From Vibrio aquaticus (lineage in GTDB: Bacteria; Pseudomonadota; Gammaproteobacteria; Enterobacterales; Vibrionaceae): DNA of 64,000 nucleotides. Location: contig NZ_RXZH01000010.1 in the NCBI RefSeq assembly GCF_003970385.1, forward strand, positions 1 to 64,000. Reading direction: 5' to 3'. Below the pieces are notes generated by a model. That model was given only the letters and a program-made list of their open reading frames with translations, searched no databases and was not told the DNA's origin. Shown here piece by piece: positions 31,753 through 40,341 of the stretch. A program made the translations under genes and the position numbers. Each line of letters begins with the position of its first letter. The first letter of the stretch is position 1.

Positions 31753-32190
31753 ATGAGTGTGACTTATCGTCTAGGGACGCTGGAAGAATGTGTTCAAGTC
31801 GTGGAGCAGATCGATGAGTTTGCCCTTAAAGAAACGGTTGAAAGCTTATCGGCTCGGTTAGAGGGTAAGCAGCGTTGGTTGATTCAAGTTGCTCAAGAAG
31901 AGGACAAGCTGCTTGGGTTTAAGATTGGCTACCAGTTGGATGACGAGACGTTCTATAGCTGGTTTGGCGGGGTATCGCCGCTTGCGAGAAATAAGGGCGT
32001 TGCTCAGTCTTTACTGGAACACCAGGAAGAATGGGCGCAACAGCAAGGATATAAATACCTCAAAGTGAAGTCGCGTAACCAGTTTCCGAGCATGCTAAGA
32101 CTGTTAATAAAGAATGGTTATCTGATTGAAAATCATGAACAAAAAGAGCCAATGCTAGAAAGCCGCATACACTTTTTAAAGTCATTATAG
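31753..32190 (+). CDS. GNAT-family N-acetyltransferase
   Basis: 145 residues with a GNAT fold: GFKIGYQLDDETFYSWFGGVSPLARNKGVAQSLLEHQEEWAQQQG carries the acetyl-CoA motif (VxxxARxxGVAxxLL) and YKYLKVKSRNQFPSMLRLLIKNGY motif B. ATG 31738 is in frame but lies within the hemB terminator tail, so ATG 31753 (MSVTYRL) is preferred. Substrate unknown. It is followed by the ryhB region. Confidence 0.85.
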   Translation: MSVTYRLGTLEECVQVVEQIDEFALKETVESLSARLEGKQRWLIQVAQEEDKLLGFKIGYQLDDETFYSWFGGVSPLARNKGVAQSLLEHQEEWAQQQGYKYLKVKSRNQFPSMLRLLIKNGYLIENHEQKEPMLESRIHFLKSL

Positions 32191-32206
32191 TGCTGTCATA
32201 AAAATT

Positions 32207-32263
32207 AAATGAGATTTTTTCTCATTTAGGTGTTGACGAGATAAATGAGAATGGTTATTATTT
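32207..32263. promoter_or_regulatory. Tandem Fur boxes and sigma-70 promoter of ryhB
   Basis: Two Fur-like palindromes lie in tandem. 32207-32227 starts AAATGAGA and ends CTCATTT (about 16 of 20 positions of the Fur consensus). 32243-32263 starts AAATGAGAAT and ends TTATTATTT (about 17 of 20). The second lies across a promoter with -35 TTGACG (32233-32238), a 17-base spacer and -10 TATTAT (32256-32261). Fur-Fe bound here would block transcription, as expected for ryhB. Confidence 0.87.
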
Positions 32264-32331
32264 ATCTCGTCTTAGGGAATGAGAGAAGTTCACAAGGACG
32301 TTGACTTACCAGATTCAAATTGGAGACGGTG

Positions 32332-32403
32332 ATGACACAGAACTTAATCGAACTTGCACGAGTTCTTTTTGACACGACATTGCTCACATTGCTTCCAGTG
32401 TAA
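32332..32403 (+). CDS. Candidate small protein encoded within RyhB
   Basis: ATG 32332 to TAA 32401-32403, 23 codons, too short for usual gene calls. GGAG (32322-32325) sits 6 bases before the ATG, an ideal ribosome binding site. The product starts MTQNLIELARVL and ends TTLLTLLPV, with a hydrophobic amphipathic C-terminal half. The last nine codons are the conserved RyhB pairing core, and the stop comes right after it, so translation and base-pairing would compete. Whether it is made is unknown; constraint on the core may be purely RNA-based. Confidence 0.45.
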   Translation: MTQNLIELARVLFDTTLLTLLPV

Positions 32404-32463
32404 TTTATAGCTTTATGGCAAAGCGGATCATTCACCTGAAATGCTTTGACCCCTTTTTGCTAG

Positions 32464-32490
32464 GCGACATCGAAAGATGTCGCTTTTTTT
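32464..32490 (+). terminator. Terminator of ryhB
   Basis: GCGACATC-GAAA-GATGTCGC is a perfect 8-bp stem with a GAAA loop, followed by seven T residues. This gives the Hfq-type poly-U end expected for RyhB. Confidence 0.93.
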
Positions 32491-32531
32491 ATGCCTGCCG
32501 TTTTTGATCGAATAAAAGGACACCAATAGTC

Positions 32532-32682
32532 TTTTCCACAACGCAAGATCGTTTCAGGATCGATCTGTTAATGATCGATCTGTGTTAATTGTCCATACTT
32601 ACAATTACTTATGTTTGTTTTTTCGTTTGGACCATCGCATTTCACATCCTGTGAATAAATACTATAAACAGACTTATCCACA
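32532..32682. promoter_or_regulatory. DnaA-box and GATC cluster upstream of polA
   Basis: Within the 324-base gap between ryhB and polA are three DnaA-type boxes: TTTTCCACA (32532-32540, one mismatch), TGTGAATAA (32650-32658, reverse complement TTATTCACA) and TTATCCACA (32674-32682, perfect). Five GATC sites fall in 34 bases (32547, 32558, 32562, 32573, 32577), in a 15-base direct repeat GATCGATCTGT. DnaA control of polA is reported in E. coli. This looks like a DnaA/Dam-responsive polA promoter region. I see no gene in the gap. Confidence 0.7.
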
Positions 32683-32814
32683 GATGGTTGCTTGCATCGG
32701 TGGAAGAATAATCACACTCCTTTATCGAGTTCTGAGAGTTAAAATGGATTCACTGACCCAGTCATGGCATCCTAAGCAGATCTTTTTTGCATTTTCTTTG
32801 GATACGTAAAGACT

Positions 32815-35610
32815 ATGGCTAACATTCCTGATAATCCGTTGATTCTTATCGATGGTTCTTCTTACCTATATCGCGCATTTCATGCCTACCCAGGCACGAT
32901 GAGTAATGGTGATATTCCAACTAATGCGGTTTACGGCGTGGTTAACATGCTGCGCAGCATGATGCGTCAATTCGCTTCTGACCGTATTGCCGTAGTCTTC
33001 GATGCGAAAGGTAAAACTTTCCGTGATGATATGTATCCTGAATACAAAGCCAATCGTCCACCAATGCCAGACGATCTTCGTTGTCAGATTGAGCCATTGC
33101 ACAATGTGATTCGTGCGATGGGCTTACCGTTGATCTGTATTCCTGGCGTGGAAGCGGATGACGTGATTGGTACTTTGGCTTACCAAGCGTCGCAAGCGGG
33201 TATGCCGGTTTTGATCAGCACGGGCGATAAAGATATGGCTCAGCTGGTGGATGACAACGTTACTTTGATCAACACCATGACTAATGTAGTAATGGATCGT
33301 GAAGGCGTGGTTGAGAAGTTTGGTATTCCACCAGAGCTTATCATCGATTACTTAGCGCTAATGGGTGATAAGGTTGATAACATTCCGGGTGTACCGGGTG
33401 TGGGTGACAAAACAGCAACGGCACTGCTGCAAGGTATTGGCGGCCTAGATAAGCTGTATGACAACCTCGACGACATTGCACCGCTTGGTTTCCGTGGCTC
33501 TAAAACCATGGCGAAGAAGCTGGTCGATAATAAAGACAATGCGCAGCTGTCTTACGAACTTGCGACCATCAAGCTTGATGTTGAACTAGAAGAAACCCCT
33601 GAGTCTCTACTAAAAACAGAACCCAACACAGATGAGCTGATTAAGCTTTACGGTCAGCTTGTGTTTAAGTCTTGGTTGAATGAGCTGCTTGACGGTGGCA
33701 CTGGCGTAGTCGAAGCGGACGAAAAGTCGGGTGCTGCGACAGGTGCGGCGAAAGCGTCTAGTAGCGTAGAGATGAACACGTCAGCAGTGACTATCGATCG
33801 CAGCCAATATGAGACTATCTTAGATGAAGCGAGCTTTAACGCGTGGCTAGAAAAGTTGAAAGCGGCAGAAGTCTTCGCTTTTGATACTGAAACTGACAGC
33901 CTAGATTACATGGTTGCCAATCTGGTTGGTCTGTCGTTTGCGACCGAAGAAGGCGTCGCGGCGTATGTTCCAGTCGCTCATGACTACTTAGATGCGCCAC
34001 AGCAGCTTGATCGTGACTGGGTGCTAGAGCAACTGAAACCGATTCTTGAAGATGATGCTCAGGCGAAAGTGGGTCAAAACCTCAAATACGATGCGAGCGT
34101 ATTAGCACGCTACGGTATTGAGATGAAAGGCATCAAGCATGACACTATGCTCGCTTCGTATGTTTACAACAGCGTTGGCGGCAAGCACGACATGGACAGT
34201 TTGGCACTGCGTTTCCTTCAGCACAGCTGCATTTCGTTCGAACAAATTGCAGGTAAAGGTAAGAAGCAACTGACGTTCAACCAGATTGAGCTTGAGCAGG
34301 CTTCACCTTATGCCGCTGAAGATGCCGATGTGACATTGCGTTTGCATAACCGCCTCATGGAAAACATTGATCAAGATGAGAAACTGAAATCTATCTATGA
34401 AGAGATTGAAGTTCCGCTTGTGCCGGTATTATCTCGCATTGAACGTACTGGTGTTCTCATTGATGACATGAAGCTAGGTACGCAATCACAAGAGATCGCT
34501 CAGCGCCTTGATGAGCTAGAGCAAAAAGCGTACGAAGTGGCTGAGCAAGAGTTCAACATGAACTCACCGAAACAGCTGCAAGCGATTCTGTTTGAGAAGA
34601 TGGGCCTACCCGTTATCAAGAAGACGCCATCAGGCACGCCTTCAACCAATGAAGAAGTGCTGCAAGAGCTGGCTCTGGATTACCCATTACCAAAACTGAT
34701 TTTGGAATACCGTGGTTTAGCGAAACTAAAATCGACCTACACCGATAAGCTACCGAAGATGATCAACCCAGAAACGGGCCGTGTGCATACTTCTTATCAT
34801 CAAGCGGTGACGGCAACGGGGCGTTTATCATCCACCGATCCAAACCTGCAGAATATTCCAATTCGTAATGATGAAGGTCGCCGTATTCGTCAGGCCTTTG
34901 TTGCGCCACATGGCTTTAAAATCCTAGCAGTCGATTACTCTCAGATTGAACTGCGTATCATGGCGCACCTCTCGGGTGACAAGGCATTACTTGAAGCGTT
35001 CCAACAAGGTAAAGATATCCACGCGGCAACGGCAGCAGAGATCATGGGCACAACCATTGACCAAGTGAGCTCAGAGCAGCGTCGTCGTGCCAAAGCGGTC
35101 AACTTTGGCCTTATCTACGGTATGAGTGCATTTGGTTTGGCGAAGCAGCTGGGTATCCCACGTGGTGAAGCGCAAGATTACATGAACAAATACTTCGAGC
35201 GTTACCCTGGCGTTATGCAGTACATGGAAGACACGCGCAGTGCAGCGTCCGAGCAAGGTTACGTAGAAACCATCTTTGGTCGTCGTTTGCACCTACCAGA
35301 AATTCAGTCTCGTAATGGCATGCGTCGCAAAGCGGCTGAACGTGCTGCGATCAACGCGCCAATGCAGGGGACCGCGGCAGACATTATCAAGAAAGCAATG
35401 TTGCTTGTGGATGAGTGGATTCAAGCGGAAGGCGCTGGTCGCGTTAAGCTATTGATGCAAGTACACGATGAATTGGTATTTGAAGTTGAAGAGTCAGCTT
35501 TGACCGAAATTGAAAGTAAAGTACAAGAATTGATGGAGTCAGCGGCAGCGTTAGATGTACCGCTGGTGGCGGAATCAGGACATGGTGATAACTGGGATCA
35601 GGCTCACTAG
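32815..35610 (+). CDS. polA: DNA polymerase I
   Basis: 931 residues. An N-terminal 5'-3' exonuclease ([34 protein letters not shown]), a 3'-5' exonuclease ([20 protein letters not shown]) with its catalytic acids intact, and the polymerase domain ([62 protein letters not shown]). It acts in Okazaki fragment processing and repair. ATG 32815; the leader carries DnaA boxes. Confidence 0.98.
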   Translation: MANIPDNPLILIDGSSYLYRAFHAYPGTMSNGDIPTNAVYGVVNMLRSMMRQFASDRIAVVFDAKGKTFRDDMYPEYKANRPPMPDDLRCQIEPLHNVIRAMGLPLICIPGVEADDVIGTLAYQASQAGMPVLISTGDKDMAQLVDDNVTLINTMTNVVMDREGVVEKFGIPPELIIDYLALMGDKVDNIPGVPGVGDKTATALLQGIGGLDKLYDNLDDIAPLGFRGSKTMAKKLVDNKDNAQLSYELATIKLDVELEETPESLLKTEPNTDELIKLYGQLVFKSWLNELLDGGTGVVEADEKSGAATGAAKASSSVEMNTSAVTIDRSQYETILDEASFNAWLEKLKAAEVFAFDTETDSLDYMVANLVGLSFATEEGVAAYVPVAHDYLDAPQQLDRDWVLEQLKPILEDDAQAKVGQNLKYDASVLARYGIEMKGIKHDTMLASYVYNSVGGKHDMDSLALRFLQHSCISFEQIAGKGKKQLTFNQIELEQASPYAAEDADVTLRLHNRLMENIDQDEKLKSIYEEIEVPLVPVLSRIERTGVLIDDMKLGTQSQEIAQRLDELEQKAYEVAEQEFNMNSPKQLQAILFEKMGLPVIKKTPSGTPSTNEEVLQELALDYPLPKLILEYRGLAKLKSTYTDKLPKMINPETGRVHTSYHQAVTATGRLSSTDPNLQNIPIRNDEGRRIRQAFVAPHGFKILAVDYSQIELRIMAHLSGDKALLEAFQQGKDIHAATAAEIMGTTIDQVSSEQRRRAKAVNFGLIYGMSAFGLAKQLGIPRGEAQDYMNKYFERYPGVMQYMEDTRSAASEQGYVETIFGRRLHLPEIQSRNGMRRKAAERAAINAPMQGTAADIIKKAMLLVDEWIQAEGAGRVKLLMQVHDELVFEVEESALTEIESKVQELMESAAALDVPLVAESGHGDNWDQAH

Positions 35611-35642
35611 ACACTAATTCATCAAAAAGCAGAAAATAACAT

Positions 35643-35673
35643 GAGCTAGTGCACAAACACTGGCTTTTTTTTA
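35643..35673 (+). terminator. Terminator of polA
   Basis: AGCTAGTG-CACAAA-CACTGGCT pairs over 8 bases with one G-T pair, followed by seven T residues. Confidence 0.82.
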
Positions 35674-35785
35674 TCAATAAATAAGTTTGTCTGAACTGAC
35701 TATAAATGTAGTTTAGTAAAAGTGTAATGAAAAAAAATTACGAAAATAGTTTCCATTTCTGACCAATTGTTGTACATTTAACGGC

Positions 35786-35891
35786 GTAGGGTACAGAGGT
35801 AAGATGTTCTATCTTTCAGACCTTTTGTTTCACGTTATTGGATTAGGCTGATTCAGCCGCCCCAGTCAGTTTTTGATTGGGGCGTTTTTTA
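35786..35891 (+). ncRNA. spf: Spot 42 small RNA
   Basis: From GTAGGGTACAGAGGTAAGAT on, the sequence is nearly identical to E. coli Spot 42 (TTCTATCTTTCAGACC, TTTCACGTTATTGGATT, then the terminator CCCCAGTCAG...TTGATTGGGGC and TTTTTT). It is about 106 nt against 109. A -10 TACATT lies 7 bases before the start. Position between polA and engB is the conserved one. Spot 42 is an Hfq sRNA repressing secondary carbon metabolism; in E. coli CRP-cAMP represses it. Confidence 0.97.
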
Positions 35892-36185
35892 TTGGGCCAA
35901 AGAAAAGTCAATAAATTCATAACTCTACGTCTCATCTCTCTGCTTTTATCTTTATCACCACTCCGATGATGCATTCTCTTTATCGAATAGCCCTGTTTCA
36001 GCCAAAAAATCATTCGTTGACGCGTTGTAAATTTACTCCCTTCACATTTTGGTTATTTTGGGCTGAAAATCAAACCTGTTTTGGTGACGTTAAGATGTTT
36101 TAAATTTCATTAAGTTATTGATTAATAATATTTAATTCTATTTTTGAGATTGCTAAAACAGGCAGGGGTGGGAGTTGACTGGAAA
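35892..36185. other. AT-rich intergenic stretch after spf
   Basis: About 290 bases with no open reading frame of interest and no RNA family I recognise. It ends with the putative -35 element (TTGACT 36175-36180) of a candidate small RNA described separately. Confidence 0.6.
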
Positions 36186-36207
36186 GAGGAAACGAGTAAT
36201 CTTGAAT

Positions 36208-36275
36208 GCATAATAACGTATAACAACGATTTCTCTCCCGTTGCCCTGCCAGGATGGTGGGGCATTTTATTTTCA
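36208..36275 (+). ncRNA. Candidate small RNA between spf and engB
   Basis: A plausible promoter (TTGACT 36175-36180, 16-base spacer, TAATCT 36197-36202) precedes about 65 bases ending in a terminator: TGCCCTGCCA-GGA-TGGTGGGGCA folds as a 10-bp stem with two G-T pairs, followed by TTTTATTTT. The T-run is on the + strand, so the hairpin cannot serve engB, which reads toward it on the - strand and has its own terminator. A separate sRNA in the spf-engB gap was reported in Aliivibrio salmonicida (VSsrna24, from memory). Not proven to be the same. Confidence 0.5.
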
Positions 36276-36282
36276 GCAGAGA

Positions 36283-36311
36283 CAAAAAACCCCGCTATTA
36301 CAGCAGGGCTT
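36283..36311 (-). terminator. Terminator of engB
   Basis: Read on the - strand, CCCTGCT-GTAAT-AGCGGGG pairs over 7 bases with one G-T pair, followed by TTTTTT. It lies 20 bases after the engB stop. Confidence 0.85.
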
Positions 36312-36330
36312 CATTAATCAACGAGAGCAA

Positions 36331-36996
36331 TTATTCTTGTTCGTTATCTAGATTCTCTTCTTCAACAATCTCTTCGATTATCGAATCAGCAAAGACAGGT
36401 GCAAACCACTCATCCAGTTTATTGCGAAGAACATCCACACCGATCCCTTTCAGTGAAGAGAATGCAGCCACGCTAACATCACCACCAAAACCAACTGCAT
36501 CTTTCTTGATTTTTAGCACTTGAGCTTTGCGAGCACCGCTTTTCAGTTTGTCCGCTTTTGTTAACAAAACTTGAACAGGAATGCCGCTGTCGACTGCCCA
36601 GAAGATCAGTTGTTGGTCGAGATCTTTCATTGGGTGACGAATATCCATAAGGACAACAAGACCCTTTAGGCTTTGACGTTTTTGTAGGTATTCACCTAGA
36701 GACTTCTGCCACTTTTTCTTCATCTCAAGTGGAACTTGAGCAAAACCGTATCCTGGCAAATCGACGATATGACAACCGTCAGTGACCTTAAATAGGTTGA
36801 TAAGCTGCGTACGACCAGGGGTTTTACTGGTTTTCGCTAAGCTACGCTGGTTCGTCAGGCGATTAAGAGAGCTTGATTTGCCCGCATTGGAGCGTCCTGC
36901 AAACGCAACTTCGATACCTTCATCTTCTGGCAAGGCGCGGATATCCGGCGCACTTGTGATGAAATGAGTGTTTTGATAATGAATTTTTACGCTCAC
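36331..36996 (-). CDS. engB: Ribosome biogenesis GTPase EngB/YihA
   Basis: An essential small GTPase needed for 50S assembly. G1 [10 protein letters not shown]3 DLPGYG, G4 LTKADK are intact, and [28 protein letters not shown] and [13 protein letters not shown] match E. coli. The ATG at 37008 is in frame, but GGAG there lies 6 bases before GTG 36996, which is preferred (MSVKIHYQ, 221 residues). The C-terminal tail is acidic. Same neighbourhood (polA-spf-engB) as in enterobacteria. Confidence 0.96.
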   Translation of the reverse strand: MSVKIHYQNTHFITSAPDIRALPEDEGIEVAFAGRSNAGKSSSLNRLTNQRSLAKTSKTPGRTQLINLFKVTDGCHIVDLPGYGFAQVPLEMKKKWQKSLGEYLQKRQSLKGLVVLMDIRHPMKDLDQQLIFWAVDSGIPVQVLLTKADKLKSGARKAQVLKIKKDAVGFGGDVSVAAFSSLKGIGVDVLRNKLDEWFAPVFADSIIEEIVEEENLDNEQE

Positions 36997-37132
36997 TGTT
37001 AACTCCATCTCGACTTTGTGTAGTCGATTGATTACTTTTTTGTGAAATTGTGTAAAATAACCGTGCTCGGCATAAGGTCGCCTATTGTACCATGAGTGGT
37101 ACTGGAAGCTTGATAATTATAAATGGAATGTC

Positions 37133-37750
37133 ATGAAGAAATTAGCGCTAATATTGAGTCTTTTAGCCAGCTGCTCCGTATGGGCCCAAGGCAGCATCGA
37201 AGCTGGTAAAGCAAAATCTCAAACCTGTGTTGCCTGCCACGGTGCAGACGGCAACAGTCAACTCGCAATGTACCCTAAACTTGCTGGTCAGCATGCTAAA
37301 TATATTGAAAAGCAGCTGAGAGACCTAAAACTAGGTATGACAAGTGGTGGTAAACAAGGCCGCGTTGAACCTGTTATGGGTGGTATGGCGATGCCTCTGT
37401 CTGAGCAAGATATGAAAGATCTTGCGGCTTACTACGCATCTCTGCCTATCTCAGACAACTCAACACCTGAGAACGTAGTTGAAGCAGGTAAAGTTCTCTA
37501 CACCGCTGGTGATGCAGAGCGTGGCCTAACAGCATGTATCGCGTGTCATGGTCCTCGTGGTAACGGTACTGAACTTTCAGGCTTCCCGAAAATTTCTGGC
37601 CAGCATGCTGACTACATTAAGCAGCAGCTAGAAAAATTCCGTGATGGCTCTCGTGCAAACGACATGAACGCGATGATGCGTGATGTAGCGAAGAAGCTAA
37701 CGGATGAAGATATCGATACACTTTCAAAATACGTTGGTGGCCTACACTAA
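37133..37750 (+). CDS. Diheme cytochrome c4
   Basis: 205 residues with a signal peptide (MKKLALILSLLASCSVWAQG) and two CxxCH haem sites, CVACH and CIACH, each with a downstream Met ligand (MAMPLSEQD, MNAMMRDVA). A periplasmic electron carrier probably feeding a terminal oxidase. The frame opens at 37085, but ATG 37133 starts a normal signal peptide. Divergent from engB. Confidence 0.93.
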   Translation: MKKLALILSLLASCSVWAQGSIEAGKAKSQTCVACHGADGNSQLAMYPKLAGQHAKYIEKQLRDLKLGMTSGGKQGRVEPVMGGMAMPLSEQDMKDLAAYYASLPISDNSTPENVVEAGKVLYTAGDAERGLTACIACHGPRGNGTELSGFPKISGQHADYIKQQLEKFRDGSRANDMNAMMRDVAKKLTDEDIDTLSKYVGGLH

Positions 37751-37785
37751 GCCCAATCACTGTGTTCGAGCATAAAGTTGTATTG

Positions 37786-37816
37786 AAAAAGCCCAGACCT
37801 GAGTCTGGGCTTTTTC
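37786..37816 (+). terminator. Terminator of cytochrome c4 gene
   Basis: AAAAAGCCCAGAC-CTGA-GTCTGGGCTTTTT is a perfect stem with flanking A and T runs. Confidence 0.92.
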
Positions 37817-37872
37817 GTATGATCAACATCACACACCGAAAATCACTCAATCGTTGAGATCTCCGCTCGTAA

Positions 37873-37890
37873 TGTAAGAGATCGCCCATA
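37873..37890. promoter_or_regulatory. Candidate VarA/GacA-type box upstream of the Csr RNA
   Basis: TGTAAGAGATCGCCCATA has a perfect TGTAAG half-site and a weaker second half (CCCATA for CTTACA) with the correct 6-base spacing of the GacA/UvrY/VarA upstream site. It lies about 95-110 bases before the Csr-family RNA, as expected for its activator. Confidence 0.55.
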
Positions 37891-37985
37891 CTTGCTTGGT
37901 CTATCTTCTTGCCTCTTTATATAACGCATTGAAAAACAAGGCTTCAAAAAAACGGAACAAAAAAGAGCGTATTTATTCTGTTTGG

Positions 37986-38363
37986 TGGATTGTTGTTATG
38001 GCCTAAGAAGGTAAAGTGGACTCATCGGCAGGGCGCTGATAACGGATTTCAGACTAGGAGGTCTCCAAGGACGCAAGCGAGGATTGCTTGGGTGATAAGC
38101 ATGAAGCTGGGTAGGTAGGAAACCTACTGGATATGGATGGTCACCTTGTCTAATGGTTTAGATATCGAAACGGATCAGGTTCAGGATGAACCCAGGTAGC
38201 AGGAAGTAAACGGAAAGCCAAAACTCACCAGGATGGTGGCAAACAACACTTTTGGCAGGGAAAGCACTTAAAACAAATGGAATATTGGTGTACTGAAATC
38301 AGTACCACACAGTTTGGCCGCAAGGCATTTAGAAAGCGATAGTTAACCCTATCGCTTTTTTTA
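37986..38363 (+). ncRNA. CsrB/CsrC-family CsrA-sequestering RNA
   Basis: No protein gene is credible here. The + strand holds about 16 GGA motifs in under 320 bases, many in stem-loops of the form AGGA or GGAT (e.g. AGGAGGTCTCC, GTAGGAAACCTAC, CCAGGATGG), and ends in an intrinsic terminator (AAGCGATAG-TTAACC-CTATCGCTT, then TTTTT). This is the hallmark of RNAs that titrate the translation regulator CsrA. In vibrios they are induced by VarS/VarA. The 5' end is uncertain; a -10 like TATTCT lies at 37974. E. coli csrC is in the same place next to engB/yihI. Confidence 0.9.
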
Positions 38364-38472
38364 TCTCTAAATTTTAAAGAATCGATGATTATTTGCACAA
38401 TAGTGCTCCACTCCAAGGCCAGTTTCTGGTATGTTTCGCATCCCCGTTTGAGGATGAGTTAACGCAGTCGAT

Positions 38473-39111
38473 ATGCACCATTGCCCCCTTTGTCAAAGCC
38501 AAGATACTCAGCACTACTATCAAGATAAGCGCCGAGAATATCTTCAGTGCTCGCAATGTGAGCTTGTGTTTGTTAATCCAGACCAGCGTTTGGGGGCTCA
38601 AGAAGAAAAAGCGCACTATGATCTGCATGAGAACAACCCATTAGATCAAGGGTATAGACGCTTCTTATCTCGCGTAGCTGATCCAATATTAGAGCGTGTA
38701 GAGCCGAGTTCTCACGGGATAGATTTTGGCTGTGGCCCAGGCCCAACATTGTCATTGATGTTGGAAGAGCAGGGACACACCATGAGTTTGTACGATATCT
38801 ACTATCACCCTGATACTGCGGTGCTAGATCAGTCGTATGATTTTATGACTGCTACGGAAGTGATTGAGCATCTTTATGAGCCCAACAAAGTGTGGCAGCA
38901 ATGGTTGAATTTAGTTAAGCCAGGTGGCTGGATTGGTGTAATGACCAAGATGGTTATCGATGTTGAAGCGTTTGCCTCATGGCACTATAAGAACGACCAA
39001 ACCCATGTGGTGTTTTTTAGTCGTAACACGTTTCAATTTTTGGCAGAGCGGGATCAGCTCAAGCTTGAATTTATTGGTAATGATGTAATTTTACTGAGGA
39101 AAGCCCAGTAA
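38473..39111 (+). CDS. Class I SAM-dependent methyltransferase with N-terminal Cys motif
   Basis: 212 residues. An N-terminal zinc-ribbon-like CPLCQSQDTQHYYQDKRREYLQCSQC (two CxxC), then a methyltransferase fold with GIDFGCGPGPTLSLML (SAM site) and ATEVIEHLYEPNKVWQQW. Family resembles Methyltransf_23 type; substrate unknown. Its stop overlaps the yihI start (TAATG), so both are co-transcribed. Confidence 0.85.
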   Translation: MHHCPLCQSQDTQHYYQDKRREYLQCSQCELVFVNPDQRLGAQEEKAHYDLHENNPLDQGYRRFLSRVADPILERVEPSSHGIDFGCGPGPTLSLMLEEQGHTMSLYDIYYHPDTAVLDQSYDFMTATEVIEHLYEPNKVWQQWLNLVKPGGWIGVMTKMVIDVEAFASWHYKNDQTHVVFFSRNTFQFLAERDQLKLEFIGNDVILLRKAQ

Positions 39112-39659
39112 TGAGCCGTAATAAAAAAGTAAGATCAGCTGGCAACAGTGATGTTGTCGTTGTACGTAACCGTACTCAGTCAGACGTTGATGGACGTCTG
39201 CGCAAAAAAGAGAAAAAGCGCAAAGGCCTAAAAACAGGTGGTCGTAACTCTGAAGCAAAGACGAGTAAGCAACAAACAGCAGGCCAGCAGCGTGATCCAC
39301 GTTTAGGCAGCAAAAAGAAAATTCCACTGATTGTAGAGCCGCAGAAGAAACTATCGAAAGCTGAGCGCCGTATGAGTGCAGAGAAAGAGCTTGAGATGCT
39401 AGAAAATGATGCTCAACTGAACGTGCTACTGGATCGTATCGAAGAAGGTGAACATCTAGGTGCTGGTCTACAGAAGTATGTTGATGGGAAATTGGCACGT
39501 ATTGAAGTGCTAATGAAGCAGCTTGGCATTTATGAAGATGACGAGTTTGAACAGCCTGAAGATGCGCCATCTATTGAATCAAAAGGGCAGTCAGTTTCAT
39601 CAGACGATGACCTGCTTTCTCAATTTGAAGATATGGACCTGGATCAGTTTAAAGGATAA
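39111..39659 (+). CDS. yihI: Der GTPase-activating protein YihI
   Basis: 182 residues, highly charged. A basic, disordered N-terminal half (RKKEKKRKGLKTGG, QQRDPRLGSKKKIPL) and an acidic C-terminal half (LEMLENDAQLNVLLDRIEEGE...YVDGKLARIEVLMKQLGI) match E. coli YihI, which stimulates the ribosome-assembly GTPase Der. It overlaps the methyltransferase gene by 1 base and precedes a DUF2489-like gene. Confidence 0.92.
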   Translation: MSRNKKVRSAGNSDVVVVRNRTQSDVDGRLRKKEKKRKGLKTGGRNSEAKTSKQQTAGQQRDPRLGSKKKIPLIVEPQKKLSKAERRMSAEKELEMLENDAQLNVLLDRIEEGEHLGAGLQKYVDGKLARIEVLMKQLGIYEDDEFEQPEDAPSIESKGQSVSSDDDLLSQFEDMDLDQFKG

Positions 39660-39667
39660 TAGCGCCA

Positions 39668-40156
39668 ATGAACGTAACCTTATTAGCCATTGCAGGCGGA
39701 GCAATCATTCTCGGCCTAGCGTCTTATGCAGGTTACCTTCTGCTCAAGCTTAAAAAGCAAAAGGAATTGCAGTTGCAGCAACAAAAGCTGGCAATTGAAA
39801 AACGCAACGCTAACATTTTTGAAAGCGTTAACGTCCTTTGTCTCGCAGGCATCCAAGAGCAGTGTGACTTGTCGGAAATCAGCATTCGTCTCTATAACAT
39901 CATGGACTATGTTCAAGGTGAAGATAGAGTCGACTTTGACAAAGAATACCCAGCAACGTCTGAGCTGTTCCATATCGTAAAAGATATGGCACGTGGTGAA
40001 GCTCGTCAGGAGTTAGCCAAGCAAGATCGCATGAAGCAAAACCTTGAGCGCCATAAAGCAGAGTCTCGTCTTCAAGAGAACATTGTGGAAGAGCTAAAAG
40101 CGCTGCAGAAAAAGGTCCAACCTTTAAACAATCAGATCAATATTCAAATGATCTAG
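39668..40156 (+). CDS. Membrane-anchored DUF2489-like protein
   Basis: 162 residues: one N-terminal membrane helix (LLAIAGGAIILGLASYAGYLLL), a Lys/Gln-rich coiled segment, then a cytoplasmic helical domain with NVLCLAGIQEQCDLSEISIRLYNIMDY and YPATSELFHIVKDMARGEARQEL. I believe this is the DUF2489 family; function unknown. Eight bases after yihI, so same operon. Confidence 0.8.
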   Translation: MNVTLLAIAGGAIILGLASYAGYLLLKLKKQKELQLQQQKLAIEKRNANIFESVNVLCLAGIQEQCDLSEISIRLYNIMDYVQGEDRVDFDKEYPATSELFHIVKDMARGEARQELAKQDRMKQNLERHKAESRLQENIVEELKALQKKVQPLNNQINIQMI

Positions 40157-40341
40157 AACCAAGCATTTGTAACTCGATCGCTTACACTTAATGGGTAGTG
40201 ATCGAGTTATCATTTCTGACTTTTACTACTTAAAAAGCACTTTGCCCATCCGTGACTCGTAACTAGGTGTGGCAAAATAGTCTGCTTATTATAATGGCCC
40301 TTTCGCCACACGAAGCATTACAGCCCAACGGAAATACCATC

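Larger units (their letters stand above)
32268..32490 (+). ncRNA. ryhB: Iron-responsive small RNA RyhB (long Vibrio form)
   Basis: The RyhB pairing core (32373-32399; CACGACATTGCTCACATTGC then TTCCAGT) is identical to E. coli RyhB over 27 bases. The proposed transcript starts about 7 bases after the -10 box and ends at an intrinsic terminator (32464-32490), giving about 223 nt against 90 nt in E. coli. A long form of this size is known in V. cholerae, in the same place upstream of polA. RyhB with Hfq represses mRNAs of iron-using proteins when Fur is inactive. It contains a 23-codon reading frame, described separately. Confidence 0.94.

Noticed and set aside
32582-32809. 75-codon open frame between ryhB and polA
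   Set aside because: It covers the DnaA-box region, has a poor start and an unlikely amino-acid composition, and no family signal.
35701-35785. CRP site at the spf promoter
   Set aside because: A TGTAA...TTACG pair is present, but the spacing does not fit CRP, so it is not listed.
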